The notes under the pieces were generated by a model. It was not told the DNA's origin. It saw only the letters and a list, made by a program, of their open reading frames with translations, and did no database searches. A program made the translations under genes and the position numbers. 64,000 nt of DNA from Helichrysum umbraculigerum (Eukaryota > Streptophyta > Magnoliopsida > Asterales > Asteraceae), in NCBI GenBank assembly GCA_949592205.1, contig CATIUR010000001.1, forward strand, positions 333,752,250 through 333,816,249. The letters run 5' to 3'. Of the stretch, positions 1-10,510 are shown piece by piece. How positions within the stretch are numbered: the stretch's first letter is position 1; the number at the start of each line of letters is the position of its first letter.

Positions 1-553
1 TTCGGCGGTATGAAGTTTGAACGTGTGACATTGTTGAAGGGACGAGATGAAGGATTACTGGTTTTGGGGTTAAATTAATCTTCAAGTGGGAGATTTTTAG
101 GATATGAAGAATCAATTTAATAATGGAAATAAGATTTTGTTTTATGTTAGTGGAAGCAAGATTGAGAATCAAGCCATAAAAGGTTTGGATTGCATTGGCC
201 GTATTTAAATTGTTTGGCTTGGTGCCTAAGTTATATTTATCCTATAAATATAACCCTAATTTATTTGTAATCTTTGAGCCGGAAATATAATAAAAGAAGA
301 ACTCTCTGGTTTTGCCCCGTGGACTAAACCAATCTCCAAATTGGAGATTGAACATAACCACGTTAAATCTTTATGTCGTTTACGTTCTTTGTATCGTGTT
401 TATTATCTTGTTGCTTTGTTTAATTGCTAGTACGCAATTATTATCCGTTTATTGTTTGTGGGTGTAACGCGATTACACTAGCGTTGGTTGGGTTTGTTTT
501 TTGCTAACAATAGATTGTTGTTAGTTGGAAGTTTCCGTTGCAAATTCCTAACA
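1..553 (+). mobile_element. Ty1-copia LTR, 3' part (copia C)
   Basis: This is the R-U5 part of a copia-type LTR whose left end lies outside the window. A TATA box (TATAAATA) is at 243-250. It is followed by a transcribed-leader style tract with the run AACCACGTTAAATCTTTATG, typical of copia LTRs. The LTR ends with CTAACA at 553. No TGGTATCAGAG primer site follows, so this is a 3' LTR or a solo LTR, not a 5' LTR. The next bases belong to a different LTR, into which this one was probably inserted. I see no coding sequence here. Confidence 0.7.
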
Positions 554-599
554 TAAAAGAGGTCTCTAAAGTACTACTAAACACTTATGCATTTTCAGA

Positions 600-745
600 T
601 TTTGCACATAAAATACGCGATCACGTATTCACTCTCATACGCGATCCTCCATAAGGTGACGCAATCGCGTACCGAAACGCATGAAGCCTTCTGTCACCGA
701 AATACAAAGAAATACGTGATCCTCTAACTTCACGCGATCGCGTAT
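600..745. repeat. ACGCGATC palindromic motif cluster in chromovirus LTR
   Basis: Five variants of ACGCGATCGCGTA (for example TACGCGATCACGTA and ACGCAATCGCGTA) lie here. Two more continue at 3,689-3,731 beyond the inserted solo LTR. The motif is CpG-rich in an AT-rich LTR and occupies the same relative place as the CCGGCGG cluster of the solo LTR at 53.8-56.1 kb. Confidence 0.75.
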
Positions 746-1552
746 TGTGACACCCGGTAAAAATAACCCAAAATTAGCACCTAATTTAAACTTTTAAAAC
801 ACGTAATTACATACGTGTCAATACTCAAGTACACAAGTATTATATATATATGTATATATATAAACCGAAACGATTAATTAATAATCGCAAAAACACGAAT
901 TTAACAAAACGTAGAAACTCAAAATGAAAGCGAGCGAAAAACATTTTTAAATCAAGTATTATTATTGAGGATAATAATTACGTACTCTGTTTTAAATTTA
1001 AATACATTTTAGATACTGAAAACTATCCGTACATTTTAAGTTAAACAAAGATATATTTTTATATCTCTTTAAAAGTATTTTTATAAAATGCCTTGATTAA
1101 AAACGTATACGAAATAATATTTAGAAAATTTTCATTTTTAAATATTATACTACATTACGATCGGGTACGCAAACACGGGTCGAAAATTGCCATCTACCTC
1201 AATTATTGAGGCCGGTTATATCAACCGACCTCAATAATGCAAAACACACACACGCTCATATATCACTCTCGGTCTCTTCTCTTTCTCTCTTTCGATTTCA
1301 TTTTAACAACAACAACAACAAAGATCAGTAACATCATCATCATCATCTAGCTTCAAAATCATCATCTTCATCATCGGATCATCCTCACGGTTTCAAATTT
1401 TACTACGTAAGAACACTTATCAATACTCGTTAATTTTATGTTTATAATACATTATATAGCATGTATTAGCTTTGTATTAGGTTGTATGCGGAAATAGGAT
1501 TTAGAACTGGTTTTGGATGTTTTCTGCACGAACAGACTCGAACCAGACCTCG

Positions 1553-1753
1553 GAATACGGCGTATTCAAGGGAATACGGCGTATTCCCGCCCAGAAAACA
1601 TTTTTTTCCCGCTCCTCTTCGAAATACGGCGTATTCAAGGGAATATGGCGTATTCCCCTTCGAAACCATTGAATACGGCGTATTCAAACCAATACGGCGT
1701 ATTCCCTTTTTAAGCCATTGAATACGCCGTATTCAAACCAATACGGCGGATTC
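1553..1753. repeat. Eight-copy AATACGGCGTATT cluster
   Basis: Eight near-identical copies of the near-palindrome GAATACGGCGTATTC are spaced about 20-50 bp apart inside the solo LTR. One copy is in the complementary form AATACGCCGTATT. The cluster creates spurious repetitive ORFs on both strands that I do not regard as proteins. Confidence 0.85.
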
Positions 1754-2489
1754 CCCCTTTATATTTCATAATCCAACGGATCAATAAACTAGCCCTGTGA
1801 ATTCTAGCTAAAACAGAACAAATAAAACAGGGTAGCTTCTCGATTAAAATTTTATTGAAACGGTATGGGCTCAAATTCACACGGTCATTCGAAAACGACC
1901 AAATGGTCAAGGCTAAGTACCTTAGCCTAGCCAGTTTTAGGCCATCCGGGGTCGTCTAGGGGTCGAAAATGGCATATTTTCAGTTTTCGGACTTGTGCCA
2001 ATTTTTGTAAATTATGAAATAAAGTGTAACGGATATAATGAACTTGAGTAACAACTAAACTTATACGATACGACTTATATGCGAAACACATGTCTTTTAT
2101 AAGCACAACAAATCATGTATAATAATAATAGTTTGAAATTATTATTACAAACCGTCACCAACAAGCCGTACATTTTACAAAACTTCAAACGTAAATACGA
2201 GGTGAATACTTTGGACTCAATTAATCAAACAAACAACTATAAGAGCGATTAATTAAAGCATTCACTTACACTTATACAATCTCACGTGTTTAGGACACTA
2301 GGGGATTACACTTGGAATACGTGCGCACTTTAGGATTGCTTGCTCTACAGGTGAGTCTCACTGCCCCTTTTTACTGTTTTCACTTTGGGGGAGGTGCATC
2401 ACTTGTTTACTGAATATATTGTTTACAAAATATAATTGTTACTGAATATACTTGTTTACTGTATGTACTTGTTTACTGAAAGTGATTGT

Positions 2490-2910
2490 TTACTAAGATT
2501 ACTTGAATTACTAAATACATTTACAAATGTATTAAATTACTGACTTATTTACTTACTGATTTTAATACACATACAAATGTATTATTATACAAACTTATTT
2601 ACTACAGACTTTAATACATATACAAAAAGTATTGTTTTACCAACTTGATTACTACCGACTTTGAATACAGTTACAAACTGTATTATTTTACCGACTTTAA
2701 TACCAGTACAAAAGGTATTATTTTACAAACTATAATACAAGTACAAAATGTATTATTTTACCGACTTTAATACCAGTACAAAAGGTATTATTTTACAAAC
2801 TATAATACAAGTACAAAATGTATTATTTTACTGATTTGAATACAAGTACAAAATGTATTCTTTTACCGACTTTAATACAAATACAAAATGTATTAATTAC
2901 CGACGTATTG
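2490..2910. repeat. Tandem repeats, about 35-bp unit with an exact 70-bp duplication
   Basis: The segment 2691-2760 is repeated exactly at 2761-2830. Around it are degenerate units of about 35 bp of the form ACCGACTTTAATACAAGTAC followed by AAAATGTATTATTTT. Some pair TAATAC with GTATTA, so each unit can fold as a small hairpin. The array lies in the 3' half of the solo LTR and is noncoding. Confidence 0.8.
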
Positions 2911-5413
2911 CCTTACTGAACTGCATGAGTTTCTATTTAATCCAATGAAGTCCTCTGAATTATAGTCGTCAGTTATACGATAAGCGCGAATTTTAGTATA
3001 TGGATCCATATGGGACTGACAATCCCCGCCTGGGGTGGTAGCGCCACCACGAACTGCAAGTGTCTAAACAGGCGTTTCTTATTCGTTTCATATGAGTATT
3101 TTTGGATTAGTACTCACGGGGGCAAAATTACCGACGTGTTAAGCTTCGATTATAATGGCTCATGGCATGGCAATGGATTGACAGACTACACCGACTTTAC
3201 TATGATTGTGAAATACTATTTTACTGAATTACTACTGTTGTACAATTATACTTTACTGTTTTACTATTGTGAATGATTTACTCACTGATTTACGCAAACT
3301 GTTTACTACTGTACATACAAACCTGTGAGATTCACCAACCTTTTTGGTTGACCTTTTTAGTGATGTATTCTCAGGTACTCAGCAACAGTAGGATGGCCCG
3401 CAGGGTATGCTAGGCTAGTACGAGTCGCATGCATAAATACTTGAAGATTTTATTGGCATAATCTTTTGTACTCTGATTATGTGTTTAAAATCTTTCGAAT
3501 AACTTTGCGAACTCGCAATGATGTATTATTTATAACTTAAAACTTTGTACTACTTTTGATATACTGTAATGTATTTCTAAAACGTCTCATTTAGTGTCGT
3601 TTGCTTGTACTTTGGTGTTTTGATATTTGATTAGTGGCACCCAAAACTCGCTTCCGCAAAGCATTAAATTTGGGGGTGTCACACGTATTAATTAATAATA
3701 CGCGATCCTGCTCCAAACCACGCGATCACATGGTTACACAAACTCTCATAATCTAATTTTTAACCATTTTAAATACGAACTTCAAACCGACATAACTTTT
3801 TACTCATTTATAGTTAGGACACGAAACTTGGTGGACACCTCCACTATACTAAAAAAAGGTTTCCCTTTTTCACATTTTTTCAAATTTCTCAAGGATCGCG
3901 GATTTGGACGTATGACTAAATAATGGCCGTTTTGGGCCATTTTTAGGAACGACCAATATCACAAACCATATACAATCCAATTCGGACCTTTTTCCCACGT
4001 AATAAACAACTCAAATGGAGTTTAAAACTCACAACATATCAACTATACAACAATTGAAACTCAATATAACGTAAGTGCCAAATTACGGCCCATATGGACC
4101 CTTTTTGACCCGTTTCACAATTCAACTCTTTCAACACTAAACTCTCGCTATAATCAAACTCTTGATTAATATATATGCCACAACAATGATAATACTCAAA
4201 TACTCAATATATTAACACACCACATTAAGATAACTCAATAACAAATAATGGTAACTACTCTAAGTTACACAATACAACATTTACATATTTACTTTATTGC
4301 CCGTTTTCTCTCTTAGGCATATTATGATCTCATTAGTCAACTCTTTTACTCCAAGGATTCAACCTCATGGTGTCAAGGCATGATCGTTGAGGTTTCTCAA
4401 GTCTCAAGACCACCCTTAAATTCCACTATTAAAGACTCAGACATTGAGCACTCTCACGTGCCTCAATACCATTACTTAATTATACTCAATCAAATTCTTG
4501 TTAGTCTCATCACACAAAAGCACTAATCAACTATACTCATTATTTAGACTCGTACAAGGCACAATTATATGTATCAAGCTCGAGGAACCATTACTTACCT
4601 CGAATTTGATTTGAAGAATGATTAGCAAGCTTTCCAACTCTTTTAGCACCTAATCAATAATCATACATAAGGTCACATAAACACTATCATTCAATACTAA
4701 TCCAAATGTGATGACTCAAAACGACGTTTTTCTCAATTAGTCACATATACTCGTTTCACATATTCAAGTCTCGTGTTTTCAACAAACGACACTAACATAT
4801 CATAACACTACATTATCATCATCATCTAAATTCTTTTAGGTTCTCAAATCACTACATATAATTGGTTTATCACATTTATCTCTTTTAACAATAACAATTA
4901 TTCTCATATTTAGCATGATATGATGTGTTTGACTCAAGGACACCAATTCATCTATAACCTCATGATTAACTTTTCATCATCACTAACTAATTCAATTTAC
5001 CATACTCTTCAGTTCACCACTAATGGTCATGATTCAAAAATCATAAAACTTACATGTACATGATTAATTAGATGACATTTTAGCATCTTAAACACAATAA
5101 CAACATCTCAACAATCATTATTATTCTCATCCTCATCATCCTTAATCTTCTCAAAGTTTAACTCTAGCAATACATAAAAACTACTACAAAAATAGTATGT
5201 AACCACATAGAGAAGATCATTTACACCTACTAATCATCTCTAACTACTTCTAATAACAAGAATGATCATCATTTTCCTCAAAAATCCAAAATTTGAGTTT
5301 ATCACCAAATCGCTAAATCACAAAAGGGTTAATGGCGCAGATCGGCAACGAACTTTTCTTTTTTTCTCGAGTTAGGGTATGAACCCAATTTATTATACAG
5401 GTCAGTCACGAAC

Positions 5414-5957
5414 TGATGATCCCAGCTAGAGATCTTAGTATGTATTACTTTGATTGATTATTAATAAGCTTGCGGAATAGTTTATTAATAACTTGAAGAA
5501 CAAACTTGAATATAACAGAATATCTAACCAAAAGCTTCAATATTATTATCAATAATACGAACACACAATTGTGTTAGGGTTTACAACCTTGAAGCTAATA
5601 ACTAGAATGAATCGTATCTCTCTAGGTTTTTACAGGATCTCTATTTATAACATATAGAGTCCTTTACAGAATCAAACTATTATGGAATCATATCTATTCC
5701 ATAATTCTCTCTAACCGACTATATCTAACCAACAGTGGTTATCTATATATCTAACAGGGGTAGTACTCGTATATTACTAACAGTGGTTGAGTACTTGATA
5801 CAAAATACAAACTACATGTTCAACAGTGGCACTGTTAGACTAAAACTATTTGACAGTGGCACTGTCAATACAAATATTCTAACAGTGGTGAACTTCTTCT
5901 AACAGCAGCAGCATACTTGTACTCTGAGCAGATTCGACAGTGGCTCAGGTCTCAACA
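5414..5957 (-). repeat. Copia B 3' LTR
   Basis: On the minus strand it starts TGTTGAGACC and ends GGGATCATCA. A TATA box (TATAAATAG) is at 5641-5649. Upstream of it lie seven CAGTGG/CAGGGG motifs (plus-strand reading, about 5,730-5,945). It differs from the 5' LTR at only a few positions. Confidence 0.95.
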
Positions 5958-5971
5958 ATCTCCCCCTAAAC
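5958..5971 (-). promoter_or_regulatory. Copia B polypurine tract
   Basis: The purine run AGGGGGAGAT directly precedes the 3' LTR on the minus strand. This is the expected primer for plus-strand DNA synthesis. Confidence 0.85.
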
Positions 5972-5992
5972 TTGATCATTCTCAGTAATGAA

Positions 5993-7843
5993 TCAAGTTT
6001 CTTCATCTTTCTTTTCATCTTTCTGAGTTTGATTCTGTTTTCTTCTTCTCTCCTCCTCTTTCATTCTTTCCAACTCCATTCTTTTATGGAACTGATTGAG
6101 CACCATATACAAAGCATTAAATGCTCCTTCTGAAATCACTGTAGTTTTCAATTGAGATGCAAGCACATTTCTTAGAATCTGAGTTCCCAGAACATATCTC
6201 CTTTCATCAAGCATGAAAATTGACATTCCACTTCTGAATAGAATCATATGAACTCCAGCTCTAACAAAATGTCTCCAAGTATTCACAGCATCAATACAAT
6301 GTAGGAACAAATTGATGAATGGCTCAGGCTCAAACAGCATATTCAGACATCTTCCCAATTCTCTTTCCATAATCACCAATGAAGCCTGTCTATCTCCTTT
6401 ACTGTTTAGCTCAACCAGATCTAGAATGTCCAATCTATTCACATTCTTAAGCACATCAGCAACAGATGCCAAGTATTGCTTATCTCCATTCTCTCTAACA
6501 ATCTTGATCTGTTCTTTATCACCATCAGCAACTTTTGATTTAATTCCTTCCCATTCAATTATCCTTGATGATCTATCATGATTGATGTGAATATTTTCTT
6601 TATAATCCTTCACTTCTTTGATATATTTCTTCAGCTCTTCTGCATCTCTTTCTAAATCAGGAACTACATTATCAGAAGCAAGAACTCCATTCCATCTGTT
6701 CTGCATATTTTGATCAGAAAGCCTTTTGATTTCTCTTTCCTTGGCTTCTATTTCCTCTTGCTCTTTCTTTTCAATCCTCTCTTGCTCTTCTCTTCTCACT
6801 TGCTCTGCAATCTTCTTTCTATCCTCAGCCAACTTTTTCTTAATGAATTTATCTTTCTGAATCCTTTTCTCAAAATCTTCTTTTTCCTCATTCTGATATT
6901 TCTCATGAGCTCTTTCCAGTTTCTCCACATTCCATCCTTCCAGCACACTTTTTGGTGCATACCTATCACCAAGAATTTTGATTAAATCCTTTTTCCTTTG
7001 AGCAGCAGTTGGTGGTTTGTTCCTTTTCTTTTCAAGCTCAGCTTGTCTTTTCAACTTTGCCTTTTCTTCATTAGCTTGTTTAAGCTTTGCAAACCCTGGA
7101 TCCAAACCATCTTTATCATCCTTTCTGTTGATCATATCATGAATCTGTTGAGCAGACAAACCTTGACCTCTTGCAGCCATATCATTCAACATCTGTGCAG
7201 CCTTCTGTGATAAGGTCACCACACTTGAATCTTCTAGTATAACATCAACATCAATACCTTCCTTTCTCTTAGACTCAACTGCCATTCTTAACATTCTTTC
7301 ATCATGCTCCTCCTGAATTCTCCTTGCCTCATTCAAATCAATTGGAGGCTCTACAACCTTCTTAATCTTTCTCTCTTCTTTCAATTTTCCCTTACCTTTG
7401 TCTTTTGAATCAATCTTTGGAAGATCAGACTTAGGTTTGGGTGGTTGTGTAGACTCCCTGATTGTAACAGGCACTTCTAGAGTCCTGGCAGTGGTCATTG
7501 CTGTAGCAGTGGTGTAAACTGGAATAACAGTAGGTGTACCAACAGTTGTAGGAATATTTGAAGTGCCAACAGAGGTTGATACAACAGTGGTTTGTTTTGT
7601 GCTAACAGGGGTAGGTGTTGTAGTAACAGGGGTTGTGATGACAGGGGTTGAAATTGTAGTAGCAGGGGTTGCTGTTGAAGTACCAACAGTGGTAGATACC
7701 TCAACAGGGGTAGATACCAAACTACTAGCAGAGGTAGAAATACTACTAGCAGTGGTCAACAATTGAGTTTCAACAGATGTTTGTACCTTAGCAGAGGTAG
7801 ACTTTCTCTTTGGAATTGATTTCTTTCTGTTATAAATCTTCAC
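5993..7843 (-). CDS. Copia B 3' ORF, C-terminal part (616 aa, coiled coil)
   Basis: The function is unknown. The N-terminal ~150 residues are low-complexity Thr/Ser/Val/Pro, encoded by repeats of the CCACTGTT/CCCCTGTT motif that also fills this element's LTR. Residues about 180-420 are very rich in Lys and Glu with heptad-like spacing (for example KKLAEDRKKIAEQVRREEQE), so a long coiled coil is likely. The C-terminal ~200 residues are more globular and end in a charged tail. It is in the same frame as the upstream ORF at 7877-8911, from which it is separated only by one TAA, so the two were probably one gene. It ends about 20 nt before the polypurine tract. Such ORFs after pol are known in some plant copia lineages; I infer an accessory or env-position protein without claiming an envelope function. 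Confidence 0.7.
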   Translation of the reverse strand: MKIYNRKKSIPKRKSTSAKVQTSVETQLLTTASSISTSASSLVSTPVEVSTTVGTSTATPATTISTPVITTPVTTTPTPVSTKQTTVVSTSVGTSNIPTTVGTPTVIPVYTTATAMTTARTLEVPVTIRESTQPPKPKSDLPKIDSKDKGKGKLKEERKIKKVVEPPIDLNEARRIQEEHDERMLRMAVESKRKEGIDVDVILEDSSVVTLSQKAAQMLNDMAARGQGLSAQQIHDMINRKDDKDGLDPGFAKLKQANEEKAKLKRQAELEKKRNKPPTAAQRKKDLIKILGDRYAPKSVLEGWNVEKLERAHEKYQNEEKEDFEKRIQKDKFIKKKLAEDRKKIAEQVRREEQERIEKKEQEEIEAKEREIKRLSDQNMQNRWNGVLASDNVVPDLERDAEELKKYIKEVKDYKENIHINHDRSSRIIEWEGIKSKVADGDKEQIKIVRENGDKQYLASVADVLKNVNRLDILDLVELNSKGDRQASLVIMERELGRCLNMLFEPEPFINLFLHCIDAVNTWRHFVRAGVHMILFRSGMSIFMLDERRYVLGTQILRNVLASQLKTTVISEGAFNALYMVLNQFHKRMELERMKEEERRRKQNQTQKDEKKDEET

Positions 7844-7876
7844 TCTTTCTTCCTCTTTAGCTTCAGGTTCAGATTT

Positions 7877-8911
7877 TTACTCTATCAACTCCCCCTTACC
7901 TTCTACATCATCAGTTTCCATCTTCTCAACAGTTTTATCATCACTCATCTCTTCATACACCAACCTATCACTAAAACTTACTCTTTTGCACATGTCAAGA
8001 TTAGCTCCCATAATATCCCAGATATACAGATTAGCCACAGCCTTAAAAGGTAATCCTTTGTTCAATGGAAAAACATTTAGAGCTGGACCACTCTGTATAC
8101 TATCATCTGCAACATTTTCTCCCACATACACCACCATCCTCCTATCATTCTCAGCATCAACCATCTCATCAACCATCTGTTCATCCATGTCTTCATTAAC
8201 CACATAATCTGAGACATTTAATTCATCTTCAATAACTCTATCACTCATCTCTACATCAGCAGGTATATCCATAAAACTGAAATCATCTGCACCTCCAGTA
8301 TTACCATCATTGTTATCATCTTGACCATCATGATCATTCTTATCTTCAGGCATATCATTCTGCTCATGATCATCATCTTTATTCTCCCCCTTGCCTGAAG
8401 ATTCCTTAGCAGGCAACAAAACTTTATCAACTGCATCTTCAACAATTGACAACCTGGTTTGTAAATCAATGATTTCTTCCCTCTGCTGCTTTATCAACTC
8501 ATCCTGGGCAGCCAACATAACCTGTTGCTCCCTTCTCAAAGCTCTTTCCTTTTCAAACTTAGTCCAAATCAGATTGACATCATGTACCAAATCAGCAATA
8601 GTCAATTCCCTAGTTTTATTACTAGCCTCATCAACATTGGAGTGTGACCTCCTAGATGAATCATCGACTACATCTGCCACTGCAGATGTCCCTTGATTAT
8701 TGGTACTGGGACCTACATTTGAATCATCACCCATAGGTTCATCAAACATAGTTGCCTCTGGTTGGGTCTGATTGATGTTACCACTATCCTGCCCTGCCAG
8801 TGGGCTAGAAACAGTAGTGGCAGCCCTTCCAGAATGAACATTTTCATCAAGTATGTTCACCTGTTGTGGTGGATCATTTGACTGAGACTGTGGAGAAACA
8901 GGAATCTCCAT
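7877..8911 (-). CDS. Copia B 3' ORF, middle part (344 aa, acidic, coiled coil)
   Basis: I do not recognise a catalytic domain. Residues about 90-170 form a helix-rich segment (EKERALRREQQVMLAAQDEL) likely to be a coiled coil. The following ~60 residues are Asp/Asn-rich. The frame is open upstream of the first Met, and it overlaps the end of the preceding ORF (8857-10,002) by 55 nt in another frame. A one-base shift near 8,945 would explain the overlap. The stop at 7877-7879 is a TAA in the same frame as the next ORF. I therefore read 5993-10,002 as a single ancestral 3' gene broken by one frameshift and one nonsense codon, rather than three genes. Confidence 0.65.
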   Translation of the reverse strand: MEIPVSPQSQSNDPPQQVNILDENVHSGRAATTVSSPLAGQDSGNINQTQPEATMFDEPMGDDSNVGPSTNNQGTSAVADVVDDSSRRSHSNVDEASNKTRELTIADLVHDVNLIWTKFEKERALRREQQVMLAAQDELIKQQREEIIDLQTRLSIVEDAVDKVLLPAKESSGKGENKDDDHEQNDMPEDKNDHDGQDDNNDGNTGGADDFSFMDIPADVEMSDRVIEDELNVSDYVVNEDMDEQMVDEMVDAENDRRMVVYVGENVADDSIQSGPALNVFPLNKGLPFKAVANLYIWDIMGANLDMCKRVSFSDRLVYEEMSDDKTVEKMETDDVEGKGELIE

Positions 8912-10002
8912 AGCCTGTTTAGCCTTCTTGGATCTCTTGGCTTTACTTTGGTAGGCTGTTTGTTCCCTTGTTTTCTTTTGGTGCCACCTCCTGATGTATG
9001 TTCAGAACCAACTTGTGTTGTTGGCCTGTCATCATTTGGTCCAGGTGGTGTTGGTAATACACCACCAGTGGCAGAAGGAGCAACTGACATTGTAGAAAAT
9101 AATGCAGTTTCCTTCTTTGAAAAAGTATTCTGATACTGATTCATAGCTTTAATAGTCCTCAAGGATAGAGTAGAACTAACTATTACACTATCCTCTGCTG
9201 GCAAATTTGACAATTGATTATTCAATAAAAGCTGAACAAATCTAGGGTACATAATGAATGTATCACCCTTCACATTCCTAATCATGTTATCTAAGATAAA
9301 CCTAGACATATTAAATTTGATACCCTGTGCCAAGCAGATAATAGGATATGCAATACTAGAACTAAATTCATTAAAACTAGTTCTCTTTTGAGACAAACAT
9401 ACCAGAAAAGTATGAATGTAGAACTTCCATTGAGGACAGAACCATGACTTCAAGAAAGTATATTCTGATCTTGCTTTTCCAGAACCTTCATACCCCATAT
9501 CCATTATGCCTTTAAACAAATCATCTCTTGACAATTCCAGAATTCCTCCTTCATCATCAAACTGCAGAAGTTCTCTTAGAACAATCTCAGTTACCATTAC
9601 CTTCTTTCCTTTAACAGTGGAATGAATGTGAGAGATTCCATTAACATTCCCTTCCTTTGCATTCTGCCAGAATTCTTGAATATGTGATCGAACCAATCTT
9701 GGAGCGACAGTAAGGGCATAAGTAACTGGACAATTACTCAAGTAATCGATAATAGGGTGAAAATACTCATCGGCTAGTTCTTTATTCAAGAAAGCCCTCA
9801 TGTTGTGTTCAGAATGAACACTTAGCGTAGAAGTACCAGAATCAGAAGAAGATGACGATGCCATTGATGTAAGTGATGAAGAACGAAGAGCGATTGACAA
9901 TAAACAAATCAAAACGAGAGCGATTATTGAAGGGTTTTGAAAATTTTGAAAGCGTAATTGAAAAAGTGAAGTATTTGAGTATTTATATGATGACAGTGCC
10001 AA
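8857..10002 (-). CDS. Copia B 3' ORF, N-terminal conserved domain (381 aa)
   Basis: This is the most protein-like part of the 3' ORF. A globular region runs from the SEHNMRAFL motif through WFCPQWKFYIHTFLVCLSQK to KFNMSRFILDNM. From memory, the same pattern (PQW, a hydrophobic IHT..L.CLS.KRT run, then an F.FS motif) occurs after RNase H in many copia polyproteins annotated in Asteraceae genomes; I know no assigned function. The first Met (10,002) would add 46 residues including a hydrophobic stretch PSIIALVLICLLSIAL, but the segment encoding it also holds a TATA box. I prefer the Met at 9,864 (MASSSSSDSG). The C-terminal ~30 residues look frameshifted. Confidence 0.7.
   Translation of the reverse strand: MALSSYKYSNTSLFQLRFQNFQNPSIIALVLICLLSIALRSSSLTSMASSSSSDSGTSTLSVHSEHNMRAFLNKELADEYFHPIIDYLSNCPVTYALTVAPRLVRSHIQEFWQNAKEGNVNGISHIHSTVKGKKVMVTEIVLRELLQFDDEGGILELSRDDLFKGIMDMGYEGSGKARSEYTFLKSWFCPQWKFYIHTFLVCLSQKRTSFNEFSSSIAYPIICLAQGIKFNMSRFILDNMIRNVKGDTFIMYPRFVQLLLNNQLSNLPAEDSVIVSSTLSLRTIKAMNQYQNTFSKKETALFSTMSVAPSATGGVLPTPPGPNDDRPTTQVGSEHTSGGGTKRKQGNKQPTKVKPRDPRRLNRLWRFLFLHSLSQMIHHNR
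9980..9987 (-). promoter_or_regulatory. Internal TATA box before the copia B 3' ORF
   Basis: TATAAATA on the minus strand lies 116 nt upstream of the ATG at 9,864. A pyrimidine-rich, leader-like stretch (ACTTCACTTTTTC) starts about 15-20 nt downstream. The 480 bp upstream (to 10,480) carry about a dozen copies of the same motif that lies upstream of the LTR TATA box. Confidence 0.5.
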
Positions 10003-10510
10003 GCCCTAAAAATAGAACTAACAGTGGCACTGCTGGTTATACCCAGCAGGGGTACAACTTACAAATAAGCCCAACAGGGGTACCTCACTTGGTCAATTAT
10101 AGTCAACCCTTTTTAACCATCTAACAAAACTAACAGCGGCTGATAGTCTAGCAGGGGCATCCGACCAGGGAAACTCCAGCTTAGAACTAACAGGGGCATA
10201 AACTTAGCTTTATTAGAAAACGAATTTTTTTTTTTTAACCAAAAGAAGAAGCAACAAATAAAACATTAGACTCCAGCTCAAGTGATGTCTCTTGACAGTG
10301 GCTGAGTCCTGCAATAGTAAACTAAGAAAAACAACCAGCAGGGGTTAATCTACATAAATATACAGCAGGGGTTTAAAATACATTGACAGTGGCATAAGTA
10401 AACTAACAGTGGCACCAACTGTTATCATGATGAAGCTAACAGTGGCAACACTTGACCCTGTCACACACAATATACTACACCCCTGTTAGTATCAAATCCA
10501 GACCAAAACA
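10003..10510 (-). promoter_or_regulatory. Motif-rich spacer between pol and 3' ORF
   Basis: This is noncoding. In plus-strand reading it holds about twelve copies of [AG]CAG[TGC]GG (for example AACAGTGGCAC and CAGCAGGGGTAC), plus two in reverse. Nothing else is recognisable. Its placement directly upstream of the internal TATA box suggests a promoter/enhancer region for the 3' ORF. Confidence 0.55.

Larger units (their letters stand above)
746..3683 (+). mobile_element. Solo LTR, gypsy type (2,938 bp)
   Basis: It begins TGTGACACCC and ends GGGGTGTCACA, an inverted terminal repeat. It is flanked by a perfect 5-bp target-site duplication, CGTAT, at 741-745 and 3684-3688. There is no internal region and no second LTR, so it is a solo LTR left by LTR-LTR recombination. 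A TATA-like ATATATCACTCTC and a pyrimidine-rich leader with CAA and CAT repeats at 1,258-1,375 suggest plus orientation. It holds a palindromic cluster at 1,553-1,753 and tandem repeats at 2,490-2,910. Short ORFs inside are not genes. The family is probably chromovirus, by the termini only. Confidence 0.88.

Noticed and set aside
1466..1721. Repetitive ORFs on both strands (NTPYSLEYAVF-like)
   Set aside because: They are translations of the GAATACGGCGTATTC cluster in an LTR; both strands are open only because the motif is palindromic.
3010..3276. 88-aa ORF in the solo LTR
   Set aside because: No homology that I recognise, AT-driven composition; lies in LTR sequence.
7495..7766. ORFs on both strands over the Thr/Val-rich part of the copia 3' ORF
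   Set aside because: Shadows of the repeated CCACTGTT/CCCCTGTT motif in other frames.
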